Shown: one piece after another, positions 1 through 9,133 of the stretch | Layout of the letters: every line of letters begins with the position of its first letter | How positions within the stretch are numbered: position 1 is the stretch's first letter | NCBI RefSeq assembly: GCF_003258945.1 | Contig: NZ_QLIX01000003.1 | Span: 1 to 64,000, forward strand | Length of the DNA: 64,000 nt | Direction of reading: 5' to 3' | DNA from: Roseicella frigidaeris | GTDB lineage: Bacteria; Pseudomonadota; Alphaproteobacteria; Acetobacterales; Acetobacteraceae | Translations under genes and position numbers: made by a program | The notes under the pieces: model-generated | The model's database searches: none | The model's input: the letters and a program-made list of their open reading frames with translations, nothing else | What the model was told of the DNA's origin: nothing

Positions 1-40
1 TGACCGCCCTGGCCGGGCCGCGGCCCGGCCAGGGCGGTCA
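1..40. repeat. Perfect 40-bp palindrome
   Basis: Positions 1-20 are the exact reverse complement of 21-40, with no spacer. It sits inside the presumed insertion sequence just before the terminal repeats. It could be a transcription stop behind the transposition genes or a structural part of the element end. With the upstream sequence missing its role cannot be told. Confidence 0.6.
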
Positions 41-95
41 GAAGCGGCAGGTGGGCCAGAATTCGTCAGCACTGGTGGGCCAACATTCATGGACA
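1..95. mobile_element. Right or left end of an IS21-like insertion sequence (partial)
   Basis: Positions 1-95 look like the last bases of an insertion sequence. Two spaced copies of GTGGGCCAnnATTC lie at about 51-64 and 75-88, and the outer edge read on the minus strand is TGTCCATGAATG, so the element would end in 5'-TG. Multiple internal terminal repeats and TG ends are typical of the IS21 family. Homology to the DUF188 protein stops exactly where this sequence begins (95/96), which places the junction. No istA or istB is visible because the rest lies outside the window, so the family is an inference. Confidence 0.45.
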
Positions 96-1491
96 CAGCC
101 AATCCGCCGCATCCGGTCCCGCGGCGACCACCACCATCTCGACATTCGGCAGGCCGGGCGGCCGGACGGGGCGGCTGCCATTGCTGACGACGCGCACCGG
201 CAGGCCGAGCCGCGTCGCCACCCGGAACACCTCCTCCCGCACCGGGCAGGCATCCCCATCCACGTAAAGGATCATGCCCCGCTATGCGGGCCGGGGCCGC
301 CGGCCGCAAGCCCGCCGCGGCCCGGCGCGCCGCCTGCCGACGCCCCGCGGCGATGCCCGGCTGCTCGACGCCCAGGGCGGCGAGGCTCGCCAGCAGCACC
401 AGCAGCGGGCAGGCGAGGAGGAGCAGTCCCGCATACAGCGCCTCGCTGCCCCGCCCCGGGTCCAGCCAGCCGCCCAGCCGGTCGGCGACCAGCCAGAGCA
501 CCAGCCCGTGCAGCAGGTAGAGGCTGTAGCTGGCCTGCCCCAGCCAGACCAGGGCCGGCCGGGTGAGCGCGCCGCCGAAGCCGTTGCCGCAGGCGACCGG
601 GACGAAGACCAGCGTCAGCAGCAGCGTCGCCGGCATGGCATAGGCGGTGTCGAGGCCGAACAGCACGAGGCCGAGCGCCAGCAGGGCCGGCGGCACCGCC
701 CAGGGGCTGGCGCATCCCGCCCGCAAGGCCGGCCGGCGCGCCACATGCGCCGCGGCGATGCCGCCGGCGAAGGAGGCCAGCACCGGCCCCTGGAAGATCC
801 AATGCCCGCCGGCCAGCGCCAGCATGCCGGCCATCATCCCCAGGCAGGCCAGGATCGCCCCCGGCCGCGGCGCCCGGAAGACCAGCATCGCGGCCAGCGG
901 GAGCAGGGCGTAGAACAGCACCTCATAAGGCAGCGACCAGGCGGCATAGGCGAGCAACCGCCCGGTGCCGGCGAAGCCGTTGAGATCGGCCGGCGCCGGA
1001 TAGGCGAAGAGCAGCCAGGCGCCGAGCCCCCGCAGCGTCTCGCCGGCCGGCTGCCGCCAGCGCCAGCCCCCTGCTTGCAGCACTGCCAGCAACACCCCGG
1101 CGAGCGCCAGCAGCCAGGCCGGGTAGAGCCGCCAGAGCCGACCGATCAGGAAGCCGCCCCAGTCGAGACGACCCCGCCGCGCCAGCACCCGGCCCCAGAA
1201 GAGGAAGGCCGTCACCATGAAGAACAGGGCGACCCCCACCTGCCCGAGCTGGCCATGCAGCCGCGAGGGCGGCAGCGCCCAGCCGCGGCCGAGCAGGAAG
1301 AACCAGGTGATGACCGCGTGGTGGACGAAGACGCTGAGGGCGAGGAGCCCGCGCAGCCCGTCCAGCGCCGGGGTGCGGCCCGCCTCGGCCGCGAGCAGCC
1401 CGCGCGCCGCCGGCGAGAGCCGCAGCACCAGCCCTGCGGCGGCGAGCGCCAGGCCCAGCAGCCCGAGGACGAGAAGCGGCGAGAGGATCAT
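1..1491 (-). CDS. Acyltransferase 3 family membrane protein (frame open to window edge)
   Basis: From ATG 1491 the frame encodes a multi-pass membrane protein with the family signature [17 protein letters not shown] at about residues 42-58, which carries the catalytic-site histidine, and a C-terminal helix containing [16 protein letters not shown]. The family O-acylates extracytoplasmic glycans and other envelope molecules. Homology ends at about position 300, close to residue 400, which is a normal length. No stop follows: the frame stays open through the DUF188 remnant and into the insertion sequence. The stop may have been lost to an indel near 280, or the tail may run off the window. The start has only a weak ribosome binding site but is the only good candidate upstream of the motif. 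Confidence 0.75.
   Translation of the reverse strand, partial: MILSPLLVLGLLGLALAAAGLVLRLSPAARGLLAAEAGRTPALDGLRGLLALSVFVHHAVITWFFLLGRGWALPPSRLHGQLGQVGVALFFMVTAFLFWGRVLARRGRLDWGGFLIGRLWRLYPAWLLALAGVLLAVLQAGGWRWRQPAGETLRGLGAWLLFAYPAPADLNGFAGTGRLLAYAAWSLPYEVLFYALLPLAAMLVFRAPRPGAILACLGMMAGMLALAGGHWIFQGPVLASFAGGIAAAHVARRPALRAGCASPWAVPPALLALGLVLFGLDTAYAMPATLLLTLVFVPVACGNGFGGALTRPALVWLGQASYSLYLLHGLVLWLVADRLGGWLDPGRGSEALYAGLLLLACPLLVLLASLAALGVEQPGIAAGRRQAARRAAAGLRPAAPARIAGHDPLRGWGCLPGAGGGVPGGDAARPAGARRQQWQPPRPAARPAECRDGGGRRGTGCGGLAVSMNVGPPVLTNSGPPAASDRPGRAAARPGRS
96..275 (-). pseudogene. YaiI/YqxD (DUF188) family protein, truncated by insertion
   Basis: ATG at 275 opens a reading frame that matches the N-terminus of the YaiI/YqxD family: an [11 protein letters not shown] start and a GPDAAD motif near residue 53. 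Family members are around 150 residues, but here the match breaks after ADWL. The next codons (Cys-Pro-stop) come from the end of the neighbouring insertion sequence. About 60 residues survive, so the gene is very probably dead. The function of the family is poorly defined; a PIN-like fold has been proposed. It starts within the open frame that continues the upstream acyltransferase. Confidence 0.75.
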
Positions 1492-1574
1492 GGGGCCGAG
1501 GCGGTTCCCGATGCAGGCGCACGGCCGGGCGGGACGCCGAGCGGGCGGGGCCTCCCTATCCCCCGGCGCCCGGC

Positions 1575-1590
1575 GGCCTGCAAGCAGGCC
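1575..1590 (-). terminator. Possible hairpin downstream of pbpC
   Basis: Seven-base arms GGCCTGC and GCAGGCC flank AA in the gap after the pbpC stop. They sit inside a wider inverted repeat, GGGACGCC at 1531-1538 and GGCGTCCC at 1604-1611. There is no T-tract, so intrinsic termination is only a guess. Confidence 0.25.
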
Positions 1591-1622
1591 GACGCGGCGC
1601 AGCGGCGTCCCGGGCGGCGCCC

Positions 1623-3677
1623 TCAGCGCACGCGCAACTCCGCCCTGGCCGCCTCCCCGGCCGCGTCCAGCACCGTCACCCGGTAGAAGCCGGGGCCGGG
1701 CGGCGTCCAGGCCGCCTCGCGCCGCGCCGGCTCGGCCGGCAGGGGGCTGCCGTCGACGAGGAAGGTGAGCGGCCGCCGCCCGCCCGCGGCGCGCAGCGTC
1801 ACCGGCTCGCCCGCCGCCGCGAGCACCGCCCCGGGTGGCGGGAAGGCGAGGCGCAGGCGATCGAGCGCCGCCCCCGCCGCCGCCTGGGCGGGCCGCGCCG
1901 GCAACCCGGCGCGCGGCGCCGGCGGCAGGCGCTCGAAGAGCCGGGCGAGCAGCGGCAGCGCCAGCCGGGCGCCGGTCGCCCCGGGGATCGGCGTGCCATC
2001 CGGCCGACCGACCCAGACGCCGGCGACATGCCCGGCATCCATCCCCATCGCCCAGGCATCCCGCCCGCCCCAGCTCGTCCCGGTCTTCCAGGCGATGCCC
2101 GCCGGCCCGCCACCGGGAAAGGGCTGCACCAGGATGGCGGCGGCGAGATCGGCGGCGGAGGGCGCGAAGACCGGCCGCGCCGCCGCCTCCGGCCCGGGCA
2201 GCAGCCGCAGCGGCGCCGCCCGGCCATGGTCGCCGAGCGCGGCATAGAGCGCGGTCATCTCCCGCAGCGTCGTGCCGAGGCCGCCGAGCGCCAGCGGCAG
2301 GGCGGGGTCGGCGCCGGGCGGCAGGCGCGGCGGCGCCCCGGCCGCCTTCAGCGCCGCGGCGAAGCGGATCGGGCCGAGCGCATCGAGCAGCGCGACGGCC
2401 GGCAGGTTCAGCGATTGCCGCAGGGCATCGGCCACCGTGACCCGCCCGGCGAAGCCGCGGTCGAAATTCTCCGGCGCATAGCCGCCGAAGCGGCGCGGCA
2501 GGTCGGCCAGCAGCGTCTCCGGTCCGGCCAGCCCGGCCTCGAAGCCGAGGGCATAGAGCGCCGGCTTCAACGCCGAGCCGGGCGAGCGCACCGCCCGTGT
2601 CAGGTCGAGCGAACCGGCCCGCCTCGCCGAGCCGAATTCGCCGCCGACCAGGGCGCGCACCGCATGCGCGCGCAGGTCGGCGACCAGCAGCGCCACCGTG
2701 GCGCGCTCCGGCAGGCCGCGCAGCGCCTCGGCGGCGATCGCCTCGGCGGCGCGCTGCAGGGGCAGGTCGAGGGTGGTGACGATCCGGGCCGCCGCCGCGT
2801 CCGCCGCTGGCGCGTGATCGCCTGACCCCGGTCCCTGAACCCGGGTGACCGGATCCTGGGCCAGCTCCCGCGCCAGATGCGGCGCCAGGCGCGGCATGGC
2901 CAGCCGGGCGCGCGGCACCGGGCCGGCCTCGTCCGGACCGGGGCCGGCCAGGGCGGGCGCGTGGCGGCGGAGCAGCGTGGCGCGCGCCGCCGCGGCGGCC
3001 TCGGGGTGGCGGTCCGGCCGCAGCGCCTCGGGCCGGCGCGGGATGGCGACCAGCAGCGCCGCCTCGGCCGGGCCGAGCCCCGCGGCCGGGCGGCCGAACC
3101 AGGCCAGCGCCCCGGCCCGCACCCCTTCGAGGTTGCCGCCCATCGGCGCCAGGGTCAGCCAGAGGCCGAGGATCTCGTCCTTGGAGAAGCGCGCCTCGAG
3201 CTGCAGGGCGCGGAGGATCTCGATCGCCTTGCTGCGGAGCGTGCGTGGCCGCGGCTCCAGCAGCCGCGCCGCCTGCATCGTCAGGGTCGAGCCGCCGGAG
3301 ACGACGCGGCCGGCGCGCAGCCATTGCAGCGCGGCGCGGCCGAGCGCCAGCGGATCGACGCCGGGATGCTGGCGGAAGCGCCGGTCCTCGGCCGCCAGCA
3401 GCAGCGCCAGCAGCTCGGGCGGCACGTCGCGCACATCCGTCCGCAGCCGCCAGACGCCGCCCGGCGCCGGCAGCACGGAGAGCAGCCGCCCCTCGCGGTC
3501 CAGCACCTCCGTCCCCACTGCCCGGAAGCGCGAGAGATCCGGCGGCAGCGCCCGATCGAGGGCCAAGGCCAGCGCCAGGACCAGCGCCAGGACCAGCGCC
3601 AGGACCACCCCCAGGGAGAGCGCCGCCGCGCCGGCCAGCCGCCCGCCCCACCGCCCGCCGCCGGCCGGCGCCGTCAC
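1623..3677 (-). CDS. pbpC: Penicillin-binding protein 1C
   Basis: Bifunctional peptidoglycan synthase of the inner membrane, 684 residues. After one N-terminal membrane segment (about residues 18-40) comes the GT51 glycosyltransferase domain, with the catalytic EDRRFRQHPGVDP (Glu97) and GGSTLTMQ. The transpeptidase domain follows with GSALKP (Ser368, Lys371), a QSLN motif and a KTGTS motif. The end matches the C-terminal domain typical of PBP1C. The start is GTG 3677, whose GTGA overlaps the stop of the alpha-2-macroglobulin gene, so the pair is translationally coupled. This pairing is conserved in many proteobacteria and links cell-wall repair to periplasmic defence against proteases. The membrane helix is encoded by a 12-bp tandem repeat. 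Confidence 0.93.
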   Translation of the reverse strand: MTAPAGGGRWGGRLAGAAALSLGVVLALVLALVLALALALDRALPPDLSRFRAVGTEVLDREGRLLSVLPAPGGVWRLRTDVRDVPPELLALLLAAEDRRFRQHPGVDPLALGRAALQWLRAGRVVSGGSTLTMQAARLLEPRPRTLRSKAIEILRALQLEARFSKDEILGLWLTLAPMGGNLEGVRAGALAWFGRPAAGLGPAEAALLVAIPRRPEALRPDRHPEAAAAARATLLRRHAPALAGPGPDEAGPVPRARLAMPRLAPHLARELAQDPVTRVQGPGSGDHAPAADAAAARIVTTLDLPLQRAAEAIAAEALRGLPERATVALLVADLRAHAVRALVGGEFGSARRAGSLDLTRAVRSPGSALKPALYALGFEAGLAGPETLLADLPRRFGGYAPENFDRGFAGRVTVADALRQSLNLPAVALLDALGPIRFAAALKAAGAPPRLPPGADPALPLALGGLGTTLREMTALYAALGDHGRAAPLRLLPGPEAAARPVFAPSAADLAAAILVQPFPGGGPAGIAWKTGTSWGGRDAWAMGMDAGHVAGVWVGRPDGTPIPGATGARLALPLLARLFERLPPAPRAGLPARPAQAAAGAALDRLRLAFPPPGAVLAAAGEPVTLRAAGGRRPLTFLVDGSPLPAEPARREAAWTPPGPGFYRVTVLDAAGEAARAELRVR
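3571..3606. repeat. 12-bp tandem repeat inside pbpC
   Basis: Three exact copies of AGCGCCAGGACC, preceded by a degenerate copy. On the coding strand they encode alternating Leu/Val/Ala in the membrane anchor of PBP1C. The 12-bp unit keeps frame, so copy-number change would only lengthen or shorten the helix. Confidence 0.8.
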
Positions 3678-6600
3678 CGCGGCGGCGCCGGGCGCAGCGG
3701 CGGCTGGGCCTGCGATGGAGCCTGCGGCTGGGTCTGCGGCGGGGCCGGCGCCGGGTCGTCCGGCCCCAGCACCGCGACGCGGCCGGTGTTCTGCCGCGCG
3801 AAGAAGGCGGGCCGCACCATGTCCTCCACCTGCGCCCCCGGCAGCTCGAAGCGCCCGGCGGTCACCGCCCGCAGCCGCACCGCCAGGCGGAACTCCGGCT
3901 CCTGCGGCGTCAGCTCGAGCGCCGCGGCGAAGCGGTCGTCGAGCGCCGGCATCGCCTCCGTCTCGCTCAGCGGGCCGAGCCAGGGCATGCCCGGCACCTC
4001 CTCCCCGGCCAGCCGGCCGAGGATCTCCCAGCCCGCCGGCAGCCCCTGCTGCACCAGCGCCCGCACCGGCTGGCCGCTCTCGTTGCGGCCTTCCAGCAGC
4101 AGCACGAAGACCTGGTTCTGGCGCAGCTGGTCGAGATCGACCGGCTGCCCGGCGGCATCGAGGAAGCGGCGGCTGATGCGCAGCCCGCTGCGCCCGGCCG
4201 GGGCGGGCTGGACGGGGATGCCGGTGACCGAGAGGCTGGCCCAGAACGGCGCCTCGCCGAGGTTGCGGGCCCGGCCGGGGGCCGTCAGGGCGAGGGCGAG
4301 GAGCGGCGCCGGCGGCTGCTCCCGCCCATCCAGCGCCAGCCGCACCGGCCGCCCGTCCCGCCCCAGCACGGCGGCGGCGGCCACCCCCCAGGCCTGCTCC
4401 TGGGTGCTGATGCGCGCCGGGGCGAAATCCGGCCCCGGCAGGCGGGCGATCGCCTCCGGCAGGCGCCCGGCCAGCACGCCGCTCTCGCGCAGCAGCAGCG
4501 CCACCGCCAGGGCGTCGCGCGCGGCGCTGCCATAGTCGTAGATCCAGCCCTCCCGCGCCGGCGCCTGCAGCGCCGCCGCGAAGGCCTGCTCCGCCCGCGC
4601 CCGGTCGCCGGCGTGGGCGAAGGCGGCGCCGAGCTGCGCCCGGGCGAGCGGCGTCGGCAACGCCTCGAGCTGCTCCAGCAGCCGCCGCGCCGCGCCGGGC
4701 CGCGGCTGGCCGGCCAGGGCCAGCACGTGCAGCCGATAGGCCTGGGCGGCCATGGCCTCCGGCGTGTCGGGCGCCACGTCCTCGGCCTGCTCGGCGATGG
4801 CCTGGAGCGCCGCGGCCAGCGCCGCCTCCGGCAGGGCGGCGCCGGCGGCCTGCGCCCGCAGCAGCGCCTCCACGGCATAGGCGCCGGTCCATTCCTCCGC
4901 CTCGCCCTGCGCCGACCACAGGCCGAAGCCGCCGTCGAAGCGCTGCTTGTCGAGCACCTGCTGCGCCGCCCGCTGCATCCGGGCCGCCCCCGCCTCCGCC
5001 GCCTCGCCCCAGCCGGGCGCCAGGGCGAAGGCGAGCAGGCGGGAGGCGGATTGCTCCAGGCAGCCGAAGGGGTAGCGCTCGAGCTGCTGCAGCATCCCGG
5101 TCGCGTCGTAGCGCACCGGGCCGCCGAAGCGGGCGGTGGCGACCCAGCTTCCCGCCACCCAGCGCCCGGGATCGAGCGGCAGCGCCCGCTCCGCCCCGGG
5201 CGGGATCTCCTGCGCCGCCACGTCGGTGGCCAGGGGCCGGGAGGACCGCACCGTGATCCGCGCCTCGCGCAGCGCCCGGAACCCGTCCGGCCCGCTGACG
5301 GCGAGGCGCAGCACCCCCTCCCCGCTGGCGGTCGCGCGCAGCGCGCTCGCCGGCAGGGCCCGCGCCCCGGGCGCCAGGCTGGCGGCGAGGCGGGCCGGGC
5401 CGGCGAGCCCGATCGCCCCCTCGGCCGTGAGATCGACCGCCACCTCGCCCGCCGGCAATTCCAGGTTGTGCAGCAGCACCGGCAGCCGCGCCTCGTCGCC
5501 CGGGGCGAGGAAGCGCGGCAGGGCCGGCTCGGCCACCACCGGGTCGCGGATGGTGACGGGCTGGCTCGCGGCGCCGAGCCGCTCGCCGGCCCAGGCGACG
5601 GCCATCAGCCGCAGCTCGCCGGCGAAATCCGGGATGTCGAGCGCGATGGTCGCGGTGCCGTCCGGGGCCACCGCCACCGGGCCGGAGAAGAGCGCGAGGC
5701 TCCGCTGCGGCACCGCCAGATCGGGCAGCGCGACCTCGTCGCCGCCCTGGCGCAGCACGGCCGGCTCGCCCTCGGGCGGCGGGATCAGCCGGCCGTAATC
5801 GTCGCGGATATCGACCCCGAGGCGCCGCTGGCCGAGGAAATGCCCGAGCGGGTCGGGGGCGGCGAAGCGGGTCAGCCGCAGGATCCCCTCGTCGACGGCG
5901 GTGAGGGTGACCATCGCCCCCTCGGTGGCGGGGCTCAGGCGCAACGGCACCTCGAGCCGCCGGCCGGGCCGGGCCCCGGCCGGGGCGGCGAGCGCGACGT
6001 CGAGGCGGCGGGCGGCAGGGTCGAGCTGCAGCCAGGCGAGGCCAAGCGCCCGTCCCGGCTGCCCCTCGCGCGTCTCGCCGGGGTGGAAGGCGGTGACGGC
6101 GACATAGGCGCCGGCGCCCCAGCCGGGATCGACCGGCAACTCCACCTCGGTGCCGCCCTCCGCGACCTCGATCTCGCGGATCGCCACCAGATGGTCGGTC
6201 AGCACGGCGAGGCTGGCCGGGCCGGCGAAGGGCGGGGTGATGCGCAGCCGCGCCGTCTCGCCGGGCGCATAGGCGCGCCGGTCGGCGGCGACATCCACCT
6301 TGTCCGGCACCTCCGCCGTCTCGCCGCCGGCCCAGCCGGCGCGGAAGCGCAGCGAGGTGACGGCGAGCCCGCCGCCTGCCTCGCTCACCTCCAGCCGGTA
6401 GCGGCCGAAGGGCAGGCTGCGGGCGAAGCGGGCGGGCTGGCCGGCGGCGATGTCGAGCGCGGCGCTGTCCACCGGCTCGTCGCGCCAGACCGTCTCGTAG
6501 CGCGCCTGGCCGTCGCGGGCGACGATGCGCCAGTCCGGCCGCTCGCGGAGCAGCCGCGCCCGCAGCCGCGCCGCCACCGGCCTGGCCTCGGCATCGAGGA

Positions 6601-8875
6601 CGACGATCTCGAAGCCCGCCTCGGCCCCGGCATCCACGGCGAGATCGGCGAAGAGCGGCCGCACCCCGATCAGCCGGGCGGGGCCGCGCACCGGCAGGGA
6701 GAGGCTGGTGCGGGAGGCGCGGCCGCCCGGCTCATCGATGGCGATCGCCACCTCGGCGCGCAGCGGCCGCGTCGTGTCGGGGGTGCGCGGCAGGGCGAGG
6801 CTGAGCACGCCCTCGCCGGCGGCATCGAGCGGCTCGATCTCGAAGGGCAGCAGCTCGGGGGCGAATTCCTCGTCCTGCAGGCCGAAGACGTAGTCCTTGT
6901 AGGCCGGGAAGGGCGAGCGCTCGGCGAGCAGCCGCAGTTCGGCATCGCCGGCGAGGCCGGCGGCGGGGGCGCCGTAGAGGAAGCGGGCGGCGACCGGCAC
7001 CTTCAGGGCCTGGCCGGGGACGAGCGGGCCGGGCGCGGGACCGGCCGTCACCGCCAGCCGCTCCGGCACGAAGGCCTCGACGCGGAATTCGGCGCGGCCG
7101 ATCGGCGGCGCCGCCGGGTCGCCGAAGGCCTCGATGCTCCACAGCCCGGCCGGGGCGCCGGCCGGCAGGGCGACGGGCCAGGCGAGCGAGGCGCCGGGCC
7201 CGCGCGCCGGCACGCTCTCGGCGAAGACGCTGCCATTCGGCCGCCGCACCCTGAGCCGCGCCGGCAGGTCGCGCGGCGCCCCGGCGGCGTCGCGCAGCAG
7301 CGCCATGGCCTGCACCGTCTCGCCGGGGCGGTAGATGCCGCGGTCGAGCCAGAACCAGGCCTCCAGCGGCCCCGGCTGCGGCGCCCCACCGGCGCCGCGG
7401 TCAGAGAGGTCGAAGGCGGCGGCGTCGAGATCGAGGGCGACGAAATCCTCGCCGAGGCTGGCATGCAGGGCGCGCGGCGCCATCGGCCCCTGGCCGCGCA
7501 GCAGCGGCCCGGCGAAGCGCACCGTGCCGTCCGCGCCGGCCTCGGCCTCGGCCAGGATGTCGTTGCCGAGGGAGAGCAGGCGGATGCGCGCCCCGGCGAG
7601 CGGCCGGCCCCCCGCCAGGCCGCGCGCCTGCACCGCGAGCCCCTGCGGCCCGCGCCAGGCGGTCAGGCCGAGATCGGTGACGATGACCGGCAGCGCCGCC
7701 GCGGCGGCCTTCGCCCCATCGGCCGGGCGCACCACCAGCGCATAGAGGCCGGGGCCGGCGCGCCGCAGCGCCTCGGGCAGCGGCAGGGCCAGGCGCTCGG
7801 TGCGGTTGGGCGCGCGGGCGGGCAGCTCGACCCGGCCCTCCCAGACCGTGGCGCCCCAGCTCTCCGGGATGTCCTCGGCGTTCCAGCCGGCGATCGCCTC
7901 GCCCGGCGTCCAGCCGTTGCGGGCGAAGGGCAGCAGGTTGCGCTCACTCACCCGCACCACCTTCAGGGCGAGGGCGGAGAGGTTCACCGTGGCGAGGCCG
8001 ACCCGCTGCGCCTGGCCGCGCGGCAGGATGAAGCGGCTGGCATCGAAGGCGATGCGCGCCGCCCGGTCGGGCATGGCGATGCGCAGCGTGGTCTCCCGGT
8101 TCAGCCGCAGCCCGTCCTCGCCGGGCAGGCCGGGGCGGAGGATGACGCGGGTGGCCTGGCCATGCGGCAGGCCGGCGAGGCAGAGCTGCTCGCCCTCGCG
8201 CAGCACGGCGAGGCCGGGGATGGGCGGCTCGGTGCGGACCCAGTCCGCCGGCTGCCAGTCGGTGCGCCGGGCGGGCGGGGTGGTGAAGCGGAGGCAGGCG
8301 CGGGCCGGCTCGGCCTCCGGCTCGGTGGCGATGCCGGCGACCAGCAGTCCGGCGGCGCGGCGGGCCTCGGCCAGGGCCTGGCGCAGGCGGGGCGTGTCCG
8401 GCGCCCGCTCCACCGCCGCCTGCAGCGCCCGGATCTGCTGCGCCGGCCGGTCGAGCCGCTGCAGCGCATCGGCCATGACGAGCAGCGCCGGGATCTCGGC
8501 GGCCCCGGTCGGCAGCATCTGGAAGGCCTGCCAGGCGGCCTGCAAGGCCCGCGCCGGCTCGGGCGGGGTGCGTTGCAGCTGCGCCCGGGCCAGGGCGAGC
8601 CAGTGCTCGGGCCGCGCCTCGCCGCTGCCGGCGCGCTCCTCCCAGGCCTGCGCCGCCGCCGCCCAATTCTGTTGCCGCTCGGCCCCGGCGGCGCGCGCCT
8701 CGGCGGCGGCGCGCTGCTGCGGCGTGGCGCCGGCGGGGAAGCGGCGGGCGAGGTCGCGCTGATAGGCCGCGGTGTCGCCGGCGAGGCCGGGCAGGTCGAG
8801 CTCCTCGGCCCGCGCCGCCGCCATGGCGAGGAGGGGAGCGAGCAACAGGGCGAGGAGCAGCGGGGGCAGGCGCAT
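3674..8875 (-). CDS. Bacterial alpha-2-macroglobulin family protein
   Basis: Very large periplasmic protein, 1733 residues from ATG 8875, chosen because it begins a clean signal peptide (MRLPPLLLALLLAPLL, cleavage near residue 23, ARA/EE). No lipobox cysteine is present, so unlike E. coli YfhM it is probably soluble rather than lipid-anchored. Repeated MG domains with PGE-type motifs fill the N-terminal two thirds. The thioester motif GCLEQ is intact (Cys1272), so the protein should trap proteases covalently. It is the first gene of a two-gene operon with pbpC, overlapping it by 4 bp. A longer frame runs upstream to 8965 but would put a basic extension before the signal peptide. Confidence 0.92.
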   Translation of the reverse strand: MRLPPLLLALLLAPLLAMAAARAEELDLPGLAGDTAAYQRDLARRFPAGATPQQRAAAEARAAGAERQQNWAAAAQAWEERAGSGEARPEHWLALARAQLQRTPPEPARALQAAWQAFQMLPTGAAEIPALLVMADALQRLDRPAQQIRALQAAVERAPDTPRLRQALAEARRAAGLLVAGIATEPEAEPARACLRFTTPPARRTDWQPADWVRTEPPIPGLAVLREGEQLCLAGLPHGQATRVILRPGLPGEDGLRLNRETTLRIAMPDRAARIAFDASRFILPRGQAQRVGLATVNLSALALKVVRVSERNLLPFARNGWTPGEAIAGWNAEDIPESWGATVWEGRVELPARAPNRTERLALPLPEALRRAGPGLYALVVRPADGAKAAAAALPVIVTDLGLTAWRGPQGLAVQARGLAGGRPLAGARIRLLSLGNDILAEAEAGADGTVRFAGPLLRGQGPMAPRALHASLGEDFVALDLDAAAFDLSDRGAGGAPQPGPLEAWFWLDRGIYRPGETVQAMALLRDAAGAPRDLPARLRVRRPNGSVFAESVPARGPGASLAWPVALPAGAPAGLWSIEAFGDPAAPPIGRAEFRVEAFVPERLAVTAGPAPGPLVPGQALKVPVAARFLYGAPAAGLAGDAELRLLAERSPFPAYKDYVFGLQDEEFAPELLPFEIEPLDAAGEGVLSLALPRTPDTTRPLRAEVAIAIDEPGGRASRTSLSLPVRGPARLIGVRPLFADLAVDAGAEAGFEIVVLDAEARPVAARLRARLLRERPDWRIVARDGQARYETVWRDEPVDSAALDIAAGQPARFARSLPFGRYRLEVSEAGGGLAVTSLRFRAGWAGGETAEVPDKVDVAADRRAYAPGETARLRITPPFAGPASLAVLTDHLVAIREIEVAEGGTEVELPVDPGWGAGAYVAVTAFHPGETREGQPGRALGLAWLQLDPAARRLDVALAAPAGARPGRRLEVPLRLSPATEGAMVTLTAVDEGILRLTRFAAPDPLGHFLGQRRLGVDIRDDYGRLIPPPEGEPAVLRQGGDEVALPDLAVPQRSLALFSGPVAVAPDGTATIALDIPDFAGELRLMAVAWAGERLGAASQPVTIRDPVVAEPALPRFLAPGDEARLPVLLHNLELPAGEVAVDLTAEGAIGLAGPARLAASLAPGARALPASALRATASGEGVLRLAVSGPDGFRALREARITVRSSRPLATDVAAQEIPPGAERALPLDPGRWVAGSWVATARFGGPVRYDATGMLQQLERYPFGCLEQSASRLLAFALAPGWGEAAEAGAARMQRAAQQVLDKQRFDGGFGLWSAQGEAEEWTGAYAVEALLRAQAAGAALPEAALAAALQAIAEQAEDVAPDTPEAMAAQAYRLHVLALAGQPRPGAARRLLEQLEALPTPLARAQLGAAFAHAGDRARAEQAFAAALQAPAREGWIYDYGSAARDALAVALLLRESGVLAGRLPEAIARLPGPDFAPARISTQEQAWGVAAAAVLGRDGRPVRLALDGREQPPAPLLALALTAPGRARNLGEAPFWASLSVTGIPVQPAPAGRSGLRISRRFLDAAGQPVDLDQLRQNQVFVLLLEGRNESGQPVRALVQQGLPAGWEILGRLAGEEVPGMPWLGPLSETEAMPALDDRFAAALELTPQEPEFRLAVRLRAVTAGRFELPGAQVEDMVRPAFFARQNTGRVAVLGPDDPAPAPPQTQPQAPSQAQPPLRPAPPR

Positions 8876-9133
8876 GGCGGGGCGGGACCTGTGACGGGCG
8901 TGCCGCAGCATGCCACAGGCGGCGGCCGGCCGCCGCGCCGGCCGGCCGGTCGCGGGCGGCTGCACGCTTTTTCGTCATTCCGGCCCCGGGCCGCCGCTCA
9001 ATTTTTCATCCAGAGGGCCCGATCGTCGCAGAAATCGGTCGACCGCGTGGGACGGCAGGCCGGCATCCGTATAGGATCGGGTCGCTCGGCCGGGGGGATG
9101 CCTCCGCGGCGCCGGGCCCAGGCGGGGAGCATC

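Noticed and set aside
3571-3606. 12-bp repeats as a possible CRISPR or mobile element trace
   Set aside because: The units are contiguous, in frame and within a coding membrane helix, so simple slippage explains them.
1623-4919. A long N-terminal extension of PBP1C from upstream frames
   Set aside because: The extra 414 residues overlap the conserved C-terminus of the macroglobulin gene and are low-complexity. GTG 3677 with a GTGA overlap is the sensible start.
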